64,000 nt of DNA from Ralstonia sp. 25mfcol4.1 (GCF_900104095.1 NZ_FNJO01000005.1:310001-374000); one strand, 5' to 3'. Numbered from the stretch's first letter, positions 52,488 to 62,067 are shown. Notes: generated from the sequence alone by a model not told the origin. Made by a program: numbers and translations.

Positions 52488-53891
52488 ATGACTTCTTCAG
52501 CCCCCACCCCATTTGCCACGCTGCCGCTGTCCGCGGCCATGCAGGCGACGCTTGCCCAGCTTGGCTACGACGCCATGACGCCGATCCAGGCTGCCAGCCT
52601 GCCGCTCGCGCTGGCTGGCCACGACCTGATCGCCCAGGCGCGTACCGGAAGCGGCAAGACCGCCGCTTTCGGGCTTGCCCTGCTGCACCGGCTGGACCCG
52701 CGTTCCTTCGACGTCCAGGCGCTGGTGCTTTGCCCGACGCGCGAACTGGCCGACCAGGTCACCCAGGAAATCCGTCGCCTGGCCCGCGCCGAGGACAACG
52801 TCAAGGTGCTGACGCTCTGCGGGGGATCGCCGATCCGCCCGCAGGTGGAAAGCCTGGTGCACGGCGCCCACGTGATTGTCGGCACGCCGGGCCGGATCAT
52901 CGACCACCTTGATCGCGGCAGCCTGAATCTCGACACGATCAACACGCTGGTGCTCGATGAGGCCGACCGCATGCTCGACATGGGCTTTCATGACGACATC
53001 GCGTTCATCGCCAGCCACGCACCGAAGAACCGGCAGACGCTGCTGTTCTCGGCCACGTATCCGGACGCCATCGACAAGCTCGCCCATCGCTTTCTGCGCC
53101 AGCCGAAGACGGTGAAGGTAGCGGAGTCGCACGACGCCGGCACCATCACGCAGCGGTTTTACGAAGTGGAGAATGGCGAGCGGCTCAACGCCGTTGGCCT
53201 GTTGCTCGACCATTTCCGCCCGGCCACCACGCTTGCGTTCTGCAATACGAAGGCACGTTGCCGCGATCTGGCCGATTTGCTACACGCGCAGGGTTACGCC
53301 GCGCTTGAGCTGCATGGCGACCTGGACCAGCGCGAGCGCGATCAGGTGCTGGTGCAGTTTGCCAACCGGAGCTGCTCGGTGCTGGTGGCCACCGATGTGG
53401 CCGCGCGCGGGCTCGACATCGCGCAACTGGAGGCCGTGATCAACGTGGACGTCACGCCGGACCCCGAGGTGCACGTGCACCGGGTGGGCCGCACCGGGCG
53501 TGCCGGCGAGGCCGGCATGGCATTCAGCCTGGTCAGCCTCGACGAAATGGGCCGCGTGGGCAATATCGAACAGCATCAGGGCGGCGAGTTCGAGTGGCAT
53601 CCGCTGACCGAGCTGACGCCTTCAGGCGGCGGACGCCTGCTGCCGCCGATGGTCACGCTGCAGATGCTGGGCGGCCGCAAGGAGAAGATCCGCGCCGGCG
53701 ATATCCTGGGCGCGCTGACCGGCGAGGCCGGCTTCACGAAGGAGCAGGTCGGCAAGATCAGCGTGATGGAGATGTCGACCTACATCGCCGTGGACCGCGC
53801 CATCGGCCGCGAGGCGGTCAAGCGGCTCAACGATGGCAAGGTCAAGGGCCGCAAGGTGAAGGTCAGGATGCTGACCACCGGCCAGCGTTAA
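52488..53891 (+). CDS. dbpA: ATP-dependent RNA helicase DbpA
   Basis: 467 residues. DEAD-box motifs in order: Q motif (MTPIQAASLP), Walker A (ARTGSGKT), PTRELADQV, DEAD in LVLDEADRML, SATYP, and HRVGRTGRAGE. The C-terminal 75 residues form the DbpA RNA-binding domain that recognises 23S rRNA helix 92. It acts in large-subunit assembly. ATG at 52488 aligns with the family. It is not linked to its neighbours and converges with the autotransporter gene. Confidence 0.96.
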   Translation: MTSSAPTPFATLPLSAAMQATLAQLGYDAMTPIQAASLPLALAGHDLIAQARTGSGKTAAFGLALLHRLDPRSFDVQALVLCPTRELADQVTQEIRRLARAEDNVKVLTLCGGSPIRPQVESLVHGAHVIVGTPGRIIDHLDRGSLNLDTINTLVLDEADRMLDMGFHDDIAFIASHAPKNRQTLLFSATYPDAIDKLAHRFLRQPKTVKVAESHDAGTITQRFYEVENGERLNAVGLLLDHFRPATTLAFCNTKARCRDLADLLHAQGYAALELHGDLDQRERDQVLVQFANRSCSVLVATDVAARGLDIAQLEAVINVDVTPDPEVHVHRVGRTGRAGEAGMAFSLVSLDEMGRVGNIEQHQGGEFEWHPLTELTPSGGGRLLPPMVTLQMLGGRKEKIRAGDILGALTGEAGFTKEQVGKISVMEMSTYIAVDRAIGREAVKRLNDGKVKGRKVKVRMLTTGQR

Positions 53892-53930
53892 GCCATTCCC
53901 GCTGCCAAGCCGGCCCGCCCGGGGCCGACG

Positions 53931-53960
53931 AAAAAAACCACGTCCAACCAGACGTGGTTT
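53931..53960 (-). terminator. Rho-independent terminator for the autotransporter gene
   Basis: On the minus strand AAACCACGTC and GACGTGGTTT form a 10-bp stem with a 6-nt loop, followed by a run of T (the A-run at 53931-53937 on the plus strand). Confidence 0.88.
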
Positions 53961-54009
53961 GCAGTGCTACCGCCGCGGCCGATGGCGCGCGGCGCATTCC
54001 CCGTGCGGC

Positions 54010-56913
54010 TTACCAGCGATAGCGCACGCCCAGCTTGGCGCCGATCGCATTGCTGTCGCCGAAGTTCTGCACGCTGGTGCGCGCCAGCAGTTCGCCGTAG
54101 ACCGTGTAGCGGTCATCGTTCCAGTTCATCGACGCACCGATGCCCAGGCCCGCCCACAGCGCCTGTTCCTTGCTGACCACGCTGATGTCGGCCACGCGTG
54201 CCGACGTACCGTGCAGGAAGTCGTAGTACAGGTTCGTGATGCCGTACACGTGCGAGCGGCTGGTCTTGCCGTTGGCGGCTGTCCATTTCGTTTCATGATC
54301 GAGCGACACGCCCAGGCGCGAGACCAGGCTGTTGCCGTTGTCACGCGACACATTGGCGCCGTACTGGTCCGTGAACGCGTCGAAGCGCACCTGCGACCAG
54401 GCCAGCTGGGCCTGCGGCGTGATCGACCAGTCGCCGCCCAAGGCGAGCTGGTGGCCGGCTTCCACGCTGGTGGCCACGCCGCTGCCGCGATTGCCGTTGG
54501 CGAGCTTGGTGGCCAGCGTCGACGAGCGGAGGTCCGTGTCGTACCAGGTCAGCGTGGCGCGCGCATCGACATACGAGCCGTTGTTGCCGTACCACGTCGC
54601 CGTTCCGCCAAAACCGTAGCCCGTGGCATCGATCGCGCCGTTGCCGAACATCGACGAGACACTGGCGTTGGCAATGCCGTAGTGGAAGGTCGGTCCGACG
54701 ACCAGCGTACCGCTCTGGTTCTGGATGACCGGCGCATCCACGCCGCCTTCGAACTTCCACATGCGCACGTTGTAGCTGGCACTGGTGGTGCTGGTGGACG
54801 GGTCGATATGGGTGTTCGAGCCTTCCACACGCGCCCAGGCGCCACGGCCGATGATCGGCTTGCCGGCTTCCTGCTCGGCCTGCACCGAAGCATTGGACGA
54901 CCACGCGCGGTTGCCCACGCGCTGCTGCAGCGTGCCCAGTTCGTTGAAGCGTTGCAGCACGCTCGAATAGGCTTCGTACACGGGGACGGTCGGGGCCAGC
55001 AGCGGCCCGGCGGCGGCTGCAGCCGGTGCGCCAACGACGGCCGGGTCCAGCAGCGACGAGCGCAGGTACCAGCCGCCATCGTCGGGCGTGGACACGCCAT
55101 TCTTGAACAGCCGATAGCCGTAAGCGCCGGCCACCACGGCCGGTTGGCCCTGGAACGTGTAGTCGCCGGCCAGCGTGAAGGCGCCGTTCGACGCGCCTTG
55201 CACGTCGATGACCTTGATGCCCTCGGAGGTCAGTGCGCCAGCGCCGCCAACGTTGACCACCCGCACCTGGCTGGCGCCCGACGTATCGCCCGTGACCACC
55301 AGGCGGCCGGTGGCCGATGCATCGCCACCCAGCGCCGTGTTCACCCGCACGGCGCCGCCGTTGCCGATGTAGTTGCCGGCGATGGTCAGCACGCCCGAAC
55401 CGCCGCCCGGTGCGACCGTGCCGCTATTGGTGACATTGCCGAATACCGTGCCGGTGCCGGACAGCGTACCGGCCGCGTTCACCGTCACCGGGCTCGTGAT
55501 CGAGCCATCGACGGCCAGCGTGCCGAGGTTGACCGTGGTCGGGCCGGCATAAGTCTGGGCGGTATTGAATACCGTGGTGCCGGTACCGTTCTGCGCCACA
55601 CCGCCGGCACCCGTGATGGCGTTGCCGAAGGTGTAGGTGTCCGAACGGTTGAACGCCAGCGTGGCGCCGCTGTTGACCACGACGCTGCTGGCCAGGCTGC
55701 CGCTGGCGCCCCCGTTGCCGATCTGCAGCGTGCCTTCGTTGACCGTCCACGGCGTGGTGACGGTGCCGGCGCCGATCAGCGACCAGGTGCTGGCGCCCGC
55801 TTTTTCGAACTTGTCGAAGTTGCGGTACTGCGCGGTGTCGCCGATAGTCGAGACGTCGAACACGCTGTTGGAGGCACCGCCCAGGCGGAAGGTGTCGTTG
55901 GTGCCGGCACCGGCGACGACATTGCCGACGATGTTCGAGCCGGCCTGCAGTTCGAGCGTCGAGTTACTGGCTGCAGTCGCACCGAATTCGATGGCGTTTG
56001 CGTAGCCGTTACCGGCGCGGATGGTGCCGGAATTGGTGATTGTGAGTTGTGCGTTCTGTTGCACGTTGAGCGCGGAATTACCGACGCCGCCTTCGAGGAG
56101 GCCCGAGTTTTCGATGGCGATCGTACCCGACGAGATCCGAATCGCACGGCCGCCGCCCGTGCCGCCGCTCAGATCGGCGCCCCCACGAATCGTGCCCTGG
56201 TTGACCAGCAAGCCGCCGGTGGAAACAGAAAAGGCCACGCCCGACCCGGCCATGCCGCCAAAGCCATCGCCACCGACGATCAGGCCGGAGGCCCCGTTCA
56301 CCAGGCGGGCGCCAGTGGCCAGCGAGACCCCGGCGCTCAGTCCGTTGGTGGCTGCGCTGAATGCGGTCGCACCGCCGCCCTTGATGGATCCGTTGTTGAT
56401 GAGCGTCATGCCGGAGCCGTTGACGGAAATCCCCACGCCGCCGCCCGTGCCGGCAGTCGTTGAACCGCCCCCCTTTGCAGCGCCATTGAAGACAGCTTGC
56501 GCGCCCGGACCCAGCAGCGTCAGGCCAATGCCGCCAGCGGCGGCAGTCCCGCCGAGGTACGTCCCGTTGAATGTCCGGGGCGATGCTGCAGTGAACGTGA
56601 ACCCGGCGGTGCCCGTATTTCGGATCAGCGCAAAGCCCTGCGTATCGAAGGTGACCGGTTTGACGGGCGAATTAAAAGTCGAAGTGCCGGGCGAAGTGAC
56701 GGTGATGTCCGCAGTGAAGCGGATTGTCGCCGACGGATCGCCGTCGGTCATGGCAGCCCCGAGTGCCGCCCGCAGTTCGGCCTCGGTGCCCACCAGGTAT
56801 TCGGCCGCCGAGGCGCTCACCGGGAACAGCAGGGCGACAGCCAGGGTGATGGAGGACGCTTGCGGCGCGCGCACGCGTGCCTGCCGCATTCCACGACAAA
56901 AGTTTGCTTGCAT
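54010..56913 (-). CDS. Autotransporter (type Va secretion) with beta-helical passenger
   Basis: 967 residues. A signal peptide (about residues 15-37, ending SASA) precedes a long Gly/Ser/Thr/Asn-rich passenger of beta-helix repeats (NGSGMTLINNGSIKGG; NSGTIRAGNG; GNVTNSGTVAPGGG). The C-terminal 270 or so residues form the beta-barrel domain, starting about GAWARVEGSNTHID and ending in the aromatic VRYRW. It should pass through the Bam machinery and display its passenger on the outer membrane. No protease motif is visible. Stand-alone gene. Confidence 0.93.
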   Translation of the reverse strand: MQANFCRGMRQARVRAPQASSITLAVALLFPVSASAAEYLVGTEAELRAALGAAMTDGDPSATIRFTADITVTSPGTSTFNSPVKPVTFDTQGFALIRNTGTAGFTFTAASPRTFNGTYLGGTAAAGGIGLTLLGPGAQAVFNGAAKGGGSTTAGTGGGVGISVNGSGMTLINNGSIKGGGATAFSAATNGLSAGVSLATGARLVNGASGLIVGGDGFGGMAGSGVAFSVSTGGLLVNQGTIRGGADLSGGTGGGRAIRISSGTIAIENSGLLEGGVGNSALNVQQNAQLTITNSGTIRAGNGYANAIEFGATAASNSTLELQAGSNIVGNVVAGAGTNDTFRLGGASNSVFDVSTIGDTAQYRNFDKFEKAGASTWSLIGAGTVTTPWTVNEGTLQIGNGGASGSLASSVVVNSGATLAFNRSDTYTFGNAITGAGGVAQNGTGTTVFNTAQTYAGPTTVNLGTLAVDGSITSPVTVNAAGTLSGTGTVFGNVTNSGTVAPGGGSGVLTIAGNYIGNGGAVRVNTALGGDASATGRLVVTGDTSGASQVRVVNVGGAGALTSEGIKVIDVQGASNGAFTLAGDYTFQGQPAVVAGAYGYRLFKNGVSTPDDGGWYLRSSLLDPAVVGAPAAAAAGPLLAPTVPVYEAYSSVLQRFNELGTLQQRVGNRAWSSNASVQAEQEAGKPIIGRGAWARVEGSNTHIDPSTSTTSASYNVRMWKFEGGVDAPVIQNQSGTLVVGPTFHYGIANASVSSMFGNGAIDATGYGFGGTATWYGNNGSYVDARATLTWYDTDLRSSTLATKLANGNRGSGVATSVEAGHQLALGGDWSITPQAQLAWSQVRFDAFTDQYGANVSRDNGNSLVSRLGVSLDHETKWTAANGKTSRSHVYGITNLYYDFLHGTSARVADISVVSKEQALWAGLGIGASMNWNDDRYTVYGELLARTSVQNFGDSNAIGAKLGVRYRW

Positions 56914-57190
56914 TGAACTACCCCATTCCGTTTGTTTTATTTTGGATACAACGTGAAGCGGGGCTGATGGTAGATCAATATGTGATTCTTTGTATCGTCA
57001 ACGAATTGGGGTGTCGCGAGGCTGCGACGTCACGTCGAGAGCGTTCACAAATGAGTTGCTAACCGCACCGGGACGGTCTAACGCAGAGGCTTTAACTTGG
57101 CATTCTGCCTGTCGGAATAGGGGCGCGAGCGCCTTTCCGCCCGTACCTGATGGACGCAATGGACGCAATGGGCGCAATGGCGCTCACCAC
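56914..57190. repeat. Interval with three tandem 9-bp repeats
   Basis: Three copies of TGGACGCAA-like units at 57151-57177 (third copy TGGGCGCAA). Otherwise no gene; the autotransporter promoter should lie near 56920-56990, which is AT-richer. Confidence 0.55.
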
Positions 57191-57224
57191 ATGAAGAAGG
57201 GGCGCCTTGGCGCCCCTTCTTCAT
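57191..57224. terminator. Perfect 16-bp palindromic hairpin after the cyclase gene
   Basis: ATGAAGAAGGGGCGCC (57191-57206) and its complement (57209-57224) flank TT. It is 6 bp past the cyclase stop on the minus strand. A very stable hairpin with no strong T-run; probably a terminator. Confidence 0.7.
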
Positions 57225-57229
57225 GAACC

Positions 57230-59209
57230 TCAAGCCAGTTCCTGCTCCGGAACCGACTCGACCTGTCTGGCCGCAGGCTGCCGGCTCGCGGTCAGCCGCC
57301 GGTAGCGCCCCAGCGCCCACAGCGGAAAGTACGCGGTATAGCCGTGGTACTTCAGATGGAAGATGCGCGGGAAGCCGGGTGCATTGTGATAAGGATGGGT
57401 CCAGAAGCCGTCCTGGCCCTGTGCGCCCACCAGCCAGGCCACGCCGCGCCTGACCGAATCCGATTCGTGCTCGCCCAGCGCCAACTGGCCCAGCAGCGCC
57501 CACGCCGTATGCTCGGCGGTGCTGCCCGCGTCGTGCGTGCCTGCCAGTTCGGGGTGCAGATAGCTGTCGTTGGTCTCGCCCCAGCCGCCATCGGCGTTCT
57601 GTTTGCCGCGCAGCCAGTCCACCGCGCGCCGCATCATCGGCAGCTTGCGGTCCACGCCGGCCAGCGCCAGGCCGGCCAGCACGCTCCACGTGCCATAGAT
57701 ATAGTTGGTGCCCCAGCGGCCCCACCAGCTGCCGTCGGCCTGCTGCGTCTGGCGCAGATACCCGATGCAGCGTTCACGCGAGCTGGCGTCCTGCGGGCGG
57801 TTGGTTACGCCCATGGCCAGCAGCATGCGCCCGGACACGTCTTCGGTGGGCGGGTCGAGCAGGGCGCCATGATCGGCGAACGGAATCGCGTTCAGGTAGT
57901 CGCGGTCGCAGTTGGCGTCGAACGCGCCGAAGCCGCCGTTCTTCGACTGCAGCCCGATCGCCCAGTCCAGCGCGCGCTCCACGTGCGGCCGGAAGCGCTC
58001 GGCCTGACCCGTGCGCTTGCCGTGTGCGTGCAGCATGGCCAGGACCACGGCGGTGTCGTCGATGTCCGGGTAGTACGGGTTCTCGTACTGGAACGCCCAG
58101 CCGCCCGGCGGCGTGCCGGGCGCGGCGTTGTGCTGCCAGTCGCCCACCAGATCCAGCACCTGGCGTTCGGTCATCCATTCGTAGCCGCGCGCGATGGCGG
58201 CCTTCGATTGCTCGGTGACTGGCGCCTGCTCCAGTGCCATCAGGCTCCAGGCGGTATCCCATACCGGCGACAGGCAGGGCTGGCAGTACGAGATGCCGTC
58301 GTCGCGGTGGACGATCAGCTTTTTCAGCGCGTCCATGCAGTCGCGGCGCATCGGATGGTCCTTGGCATAGCCCATCAGCACCATCATCTCGTAGGCGTAG
58401 ACCATCGGCGGGAAGATGCCGCCGAAGCCGTCCTCGCCGTTCATCCGCTCTTCGCTCCACTGCACGGCGCGCTGGATGGCCTTGCGGCGCAGCGCGCGCG
58501 GGATCAGCGGCTCCACATGGCGTACCACGCGGTCGAGCTTCAGGAACAGGCCCTGCAGGCCGGGTTTGCGCGGAAAGTACTCGGTCTCCAGTTCGGGCGG
58601 CGTCACGAACAGTTCCTGCACGTGGATGCCGAGCGGATTCTTCGCCTGCGCGCGCATCGAGCACAGCACCAGCAGCGGCACCATGGTCGTGCGGGCCCAG
58701 TAGGCCACCTTGTCCATGTGGATCGGCGCCCAGCGCGGGAACAGCACGAATTCCACCGGCATGAACGGCGTGGCGCGCCACGGCACCTCGCCAAACGTGG
58801 CCAGCAGGATGCGCGTGAACACGTTTGACCGGGCCGCGCCACCGCGCGCCAGGATGGCATCGCGGGCGCGCACCATGTGCGGGGCGTCGGGCGAATCGCC
58901 GGCGGCCTTCAGCGCGAAGTACGCCTTGACGCTGCACGACACGTCGAGATCGCCGCCGTAGTACAGGTCCCAGGCGCCGTGCCGGTCCAGCCGCTGCAGC
59001 GCGCGCAGGTACTTCGCCATGCGAGCCTGCAGCGCGGTGTCGATCTCGTCGACAAAATGCATCATCAGGATGTATTCGGCCGTAATCGTGGCGTCGGATT
59101 CGAGTTCGAAACACCAGTGGCCGTCGGGGTGCTGCTTGTTGAGCAGGGCGTCGCGCGCACGGGCCAGGACGGCATCGATATCGGATGCCGGAATATCTTG
59201 TGGAGTCAT
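57230..59209 (-). CDS. shc: Squalene-hopene cyclase
   Basis: 659 residues, normal length. The catalytic motif DIDDTA begins at residue 382. Several QW repeats (QKNADGGWGETNDSY; QQADGSWWGRWG; QSKNGGFGAFD) stabilise the barrel. It cyclises squalene to hopene/hopanol, the precursor of membrane hopanoids, at the inner membrane. It overlaps an upstream TetR gene by 4 bp (ATGA), so both are one operon. No squalene synthase genes are in the window. Confidence 0.97.
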   Translation of the reverse strand: MTPQDIPASDIDAVLARARDALLNKQHPDGHWCFELESDATITAEYILMMHFVDEIDTALQARMAKYLRALQRLDRHGAWDLYYGGDLDVSCSVKAYFALKAAGDSPDAPHMVRARDAILARGGAARSNVFTRILLATFGEVPWRATPFMPVEFVLFPRWAPIHMDKVAYWARTTMVPLLVLCSMRAQAKNPLGIHVQELFVTPPELETEYFPRKPGLQGLFLKLDRVVRHVEPLIPRALRRKAIQRAVQWSEERMNGEDGFGGIFPPMVYAYEMMVLMGYAKDHPMRRDCMDALKKLIVHRDDGISYCQPCLSPVWDTAWSLMALEQAPVTEQSKAAIARGYEWMTERQVLDLVGDWQHNAAPGTPPGGWAFQYENPYYPDIDDTAVVLAMLHAHGKRTGQAERFRPHVERALDWAIGLQSKNGGFGAFDANCDRDYLNAIPFADHGALLDPPTEDVSGRMLLAMGVTNRPQDASSRERCIGYLRQTQQADGSWWGRWGTNYIYGTWSVLAGLALAGVDRKLPMMRRAVDWLRGKQNADGGWGETNDSYLHPELAGTHDAGSTAEHTAWALLGQLALGEHESDSVRRGVAWLVGAQGQDGFWTHPYHNAPGFPRIFHLKYHGYTAYFPLWALGRYRRLTASRQPAARQVESVPEQELA

Positions 59210-59793
59210 GCTTGTTCTTGTTCCGTGCAGGGCTGGGTCAGCTGTTCAAGATGACCGACCAGCGCCGCGCGTTGGGCGGGATCGATGGTGCGATGGCCGA
59301 GCAGGTCGGCCAGCCAGAGGCCGTCGGCGGCCAGCCGGCACAACAGCAGGCGCGTGGCGTCTTCGCACTGGGCCGCGTCACGCTGCAGCGACGCGGCTTC
59401 CCATTCCTGGTAGGGCATGCGGAATTCGGGGCGGGCCATGACGAGCATCATGGCGGCCTTCCAGAGTTCGCGTTCGCCCGCTTCGACAAAGCCATCGGCC
59501 GATGCCCGCAGGTAGGCGCGCGTGTTGCGGCCATGCGGTTCGGCGTCGGATTCTGCCACCGTGGTCACCTGGCGCTTGAAATGGTCCAGCACCTCGCTGG
59601 ACAGCGCCTGCAGCAGTTCCTGCTTGCTCGAAAAGTGATGCTGCAGCCCGCCCTTGGATACACCGGCGCGGGCCGCCACGGCATTGAGCGTCACCGCGCC
59701 GATGCCTTCCTCGACCAGCAGGTCGATGGTGGCGGCGATCAGCCGATCGCGAATCAGCTGGGGTTGCTTGGGACGGCGGTGGGCTTCACTCAT
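59206..59793 (-). CDS. TetR-family transcriptional regulator (upstream of shc)
   Basis: 195 residues from ATG 59793; another ATG at 59811 is possible. HTH near residues 26-56 (VTLNAVAARAGVSKGGLQHHF); the C-terminal domain is of the TetR_C_37-type found with lipid-related genes. Two palindromes just upstream are likely binding sites. It overlaps shc and probably represses the shc operon. Confidence 0.9.
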   Translation of the reverse strand: MSEAHRRPKQPQLIRDRLIAATIDLLVEEGIGAVTLNAVAARAGVSKGGLQHHFSSKQELLQALSSEVLDHFKRQVTTVAESDAEPHGRNTRAYLRASADGFVEAGERELWKAAMMLVMARPEFRMPYQEWEAASLQRDAAQCEDATRLLLCRLAADGLWLADLLGHRTIDPAQRAALVGHLEQLTQPCTEQEQA

Positions 59794-59809
59794 GGCGCCG
59801 GAAGATACC

Positions 59810-59832
59810 ATCCGGCCGGATTGTTTGCAAAC
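59810..59832. promoter_or_regulatory. Candidate TetR operators
   Basis: ATCCGGCCGGAT (59810-59821) and GTTTGCAAAC (59823-59832) are adjacent perfect palindromes 17-40 bp before the TetR start at 59793. They fit autoregulation. Confidence 0.6.
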
Positions 59833-59870
59833 CGATGCGCCGCCTGCGCCGCTTTACCGCGTGCGTCCAT

Positions 59871-59890
59871 GTCTACATGTGTCTACATGA
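59871..59890. repeat. Tandem 10-bp repeat
   Basis: GTCTACATGT followed by GTCTACATGA. Lies between the divergent TetR and chemoreceptor genes; function unknown. Confidence 0.5.
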
Positions 59891-59963
59891 GCGGGCATCC
59901 CTTCAGTGACGGGATTCGGGGCCGTTAGTGCGCTGCAGCATTGACTCCCGCTTCTGTATCGCC

Positions 59964-61517
59964 ATGCCAAGCAAACTTTCGATTCGATTTCGCCTGAACG
60001 CGGCCCTGGCCGTGCTGGCTGCCCTGCTGACCGTGATCGGCGTCATCGGCGTCCTCGGGATGCGCGCGTCCATCGCCGATATCCGCGAGATCTACACCAA
60101 CCAGCTGGCGTCGACGCGCCTTGTGGCGGCATCGCAGCTGCATGCCGCCGTGGTGCGGACCACGCTCGATCGCGCGGTGTTCCATCCCGACGCCGCCGAT
60201 GTGCCGACCACCATCGACAAGGCGGTGGGCTATCGCGAGAAGTCCGAGAAGGCGTGGAGCGCCTACCAGGCGCTGGCCAAGTCCGCCGAAGAAAAGGCGC
60301 TGTCCGATAAGGTCGAAGCCCTGCGTAGCAAATTCTTCAAGGAAGGCGTGGAGCCGCTGATCTCGGCACTGCGCGCCCGCGACGCGGCCGCCATAGATCA
60401 GCAGGTCATGGCGAAGATCCCGCCGATGTTCGTGGATCTGACCGCCGCCGTAAATGCGCTGGAACGCAACCAGAGCGACCAGGCGCAGGCCATGTACGAC
60501 AACGCCACGGCGCGCTCGCAGCGATTCCTGTGGATGGTGACTGGCGCCATCGCGGTCGGCATCATCGGGGCGCTGGTCTGTGCCATTGGCCTGCGGCGTG
60601 CCATTTCGGAACCGCTGGTTCGCATGCTGGAAAGCTTTGGCCGGATTTCCCACGGCGACCTGACGGAGCGCATTCGTGTGACCAGCCAGGACGAAATGGG
60701 CGACCTGACCCAGGGCCTGCGCCAGATGCAGTCGGGCCTGATCGACGCCATCCAGACCATGCGTGGCGGCAGCGATGCGATTGCCACGGCCACGCGCCAG
60801 ATCGCGGCGGGCAATCTGGATCTGTCGCAGCGCACCGAGCAGCAGGCCAGCGCGCTGGAAGAAACCGCCGCCAGCATGGAACAGCTGACGGCCATCGTGC
60901 GGCAGAACGCAGAGAACGCCCAGCAGGCCAACCAGCTGGCCGCGGCCGCTTCGGAAACCGCATCGCGCGGTGGCGAAGACATGCGCAACGTGGTGACGAC
61001 CATGAGCGGCATCCAGCATGCGTCGCGCAAGATTGGCGAAATTACGGCGGTGATCGAAGGCATCGCGTTCCAGACCAACATCCTCGCCCTGAACGCCGCC
61101 GTGGAAGCGGCCCGCGCGGGCGAGCAGGGTCGAGGCTTTGCCGTGGTGGCCGGCGAGGTACGTGAACTGGCGCAACGGTCGGCATCGGCCGCCAAGGAAA
61201 TCGTCCAGCTGATCAACGACACCGTGAGCCAGGTGGAGGCCGGCACGCAGCAGGTGGACAAGGCCGGCACCACGATGCAAGACCTGGTGCAGGCGGTGGG
61301 CCGTGTGACGTCGATCATGGGCGAGATCAGCACGGCATCTCGCGAGCAGAGCGCCGGCATTGACCAGGTGGGCAAGGCCGTCACGCAGATGGACCAGATG
61401 ACGCAGCAGAACGCCGCGCTGGTGGAAGAGGCCGCCGCGGCGGCCAAGGCGCTGGAAGAGCAGGCCGATGTGCTGAAGGCCTCGGTGTCGTCGTTCCAGG
61501 TGCCGGCAGTGGTTTGA
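59964..61517 (+). CDS. Methyl-accepting chemotaxis protein
   Basis: 517 residues from the ATG at 59964 (a GTG 12 codons upstream lacks an SD). TM1 about 10-32; periplasmic four-helix-bundle ligand domain to about 185; TM2 about 188-210; HAMP about 212-262 (RISHGDLTERIRVTSQDEMG, in part). The signalling domain has the conserved hairpin tip EGIAFQTNILALNAAVEAARA and LAQRSASAAKEIVQLI. No C-terminal NWETF-type pentapeptide. Ligand unknown. Confidence 0.95.
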   Translation: MPSKLSIRFRLNAALAVLAALLTVIGVIGVLGMRASIADIREIYTNQLASTRLVAASQLHAAVVRTTLDRAVFHPDAADVPTTIDKAVGYREKSEKAWSAYQALAKSAEEKALSDKVEALRSKFFKEGVEPLISALRARDAAAIDQQVMAKIPPMFVDLTAAVNALERNQSDQAQAMYDNATARSQRFLWMVTGAIAVGIIGALVCAIGLRRAISEPLVRMLESFGRISHGDLTERIRVTSQDEMGDLTQGLRQMQSGLIDAIQTMRGGSDAIATATRQIAAGNLDLSQRTEQQASALEETAASMEQLTAIVRQNAENAQQANQLAAAASETASRGGEDMRNVVTTMSGIQHASRKIGEITAVIEGIAFQTNILALNAAVEAARAGEQGRGFAVVAGEVRELAQRSASAAKEIVQLINDTVSQVEAGTQQVDKAGTTMQDLVQAVGRVTSIMGEISTASREQSAGIDQVGKAVTQMDQMTQQNAALVEEAAAAAKALEEQADVLKASVSSFQVPAVV

Positions 61518-61537
61518 TCCGCCCCTGGCCTGCGCGG

Positions 61538-61643
61538 TCAGTCCTTCACCAGCCCGCCGTCGAGCGCCAGGTTCTGGCCGGTCGCGGCGCGGGCCCCGGT
61601 GACGGAAGCACAGCACCGCGTCGGCGAATTCTTCGGGCGCGGT
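61538..61643 (-). pseudogene. C-terminal remnant of a short-chain dehydrogenase/reductase
   Basis: On the minus strand, TAPEEFADAVL and then, after a frame change, ASVTGARAATGQNLALDGGLVKD-stop (quoted in two parts: ASVTGARAATGQ and NLALDGGLVKD). This is the typical SDR tail. No SDR domain lies upstream and the frame is broken, so it is a decayed fragment. Confidence 0.55.
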
Positions 61644-61658
61644 GCATGTCGGGCGCGC

Positions 61659-61967
61659 TCAGCTACCGGCCAGCGGGGCAAAACGCACGCGCTCATCCTC
61701 CAGCCGCCCGTGGAACATCTCGGCCGGGCGCACCCAGGGCGACGTGTCGTGCGGCCAGATATGCACGTAGACCGTCATGATTTCGTCGATTTCCGAGTGC
61801 TTCGCTTCAAAGATGCGTCGGTACAGGCCGCCCTTGTAGTGGCGGTGCGTGGCCAGCTTCAGCGCCTCGGCCTCGCTGGCCACCTTGTAGCGCGGGGTCT
61901 TGCCCTCGCCGAATTCACCCACCAGCGCAAAGGCCTGGCGGATGGCGTCGATGTCCGTGTCTTGCAT
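61659..61967 (-). CDS. DUF1653-family protein
   Basis: 102 residues. HYKGGLYRRIFEAKHSE and WVRPAEMFHGRLEDERVRF match the DUF1653 pattern, a small beta-barrel of unknown function. ATG at 61967. It lies between a remnant SDR gene and a zinc alcohol dehydrogenase gene; a perfect 11-bp hairpin separates it from the latter. Confidence 0.85.
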   Translation of the reverse strand: MQDTDIDAIRQAFALVGEFGEGKTPRYKVASEAEALKLATHRHYKGGLYRRIFEAKHSEIDEIMTVYVHIWPHDTSPWVRPAEMFHGRLEDERVRFAPLAGS

Positions 61968-61998
61968 GAGGAATTCCGGTTGGGTCTGCTGGGCCCGG

Positions 61999-62021
61999 TG
62001 CCGGCCCAGACTGGGCCGGCA
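61999..62021. terminator. Hairpin between the alcohol dehydrogenase and DUF1653 genes
   Basis: TGCCGGCCCAG and CTGGGCCGGCA around one base; strong GC stem without a T-run. It lies behind the dehydrogenase stop on the minus strand. Confidence 0.5.
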
Positions 62022-62067
62022 TTCTACTCCGGGCCGGGCTGACGCTTGCGCAGCGCCTCGGACAGCA

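Noticed and set aside
53959-56463. Plus-strand open frame (834 codons) opposite the autotransporter gene
   Set aside because: The minus-strand product has a signal peptide, passenger repeats, beta-barrel and its own terminator. The plus frame is an antisense shadow.
57151-57180. CRISPR or VNTR array
   Set aside because: Only three 9-bp units without spacers; too short for either.
59925-61616. Minus-strand open frame opposite the chemoreceptor gene
   Set aside because: Antisense shadow; the plus strand encodes a complete chemoreceptor. Only the small SDR-like tail near 61538-61643 is real on the minus strand, in other frames.
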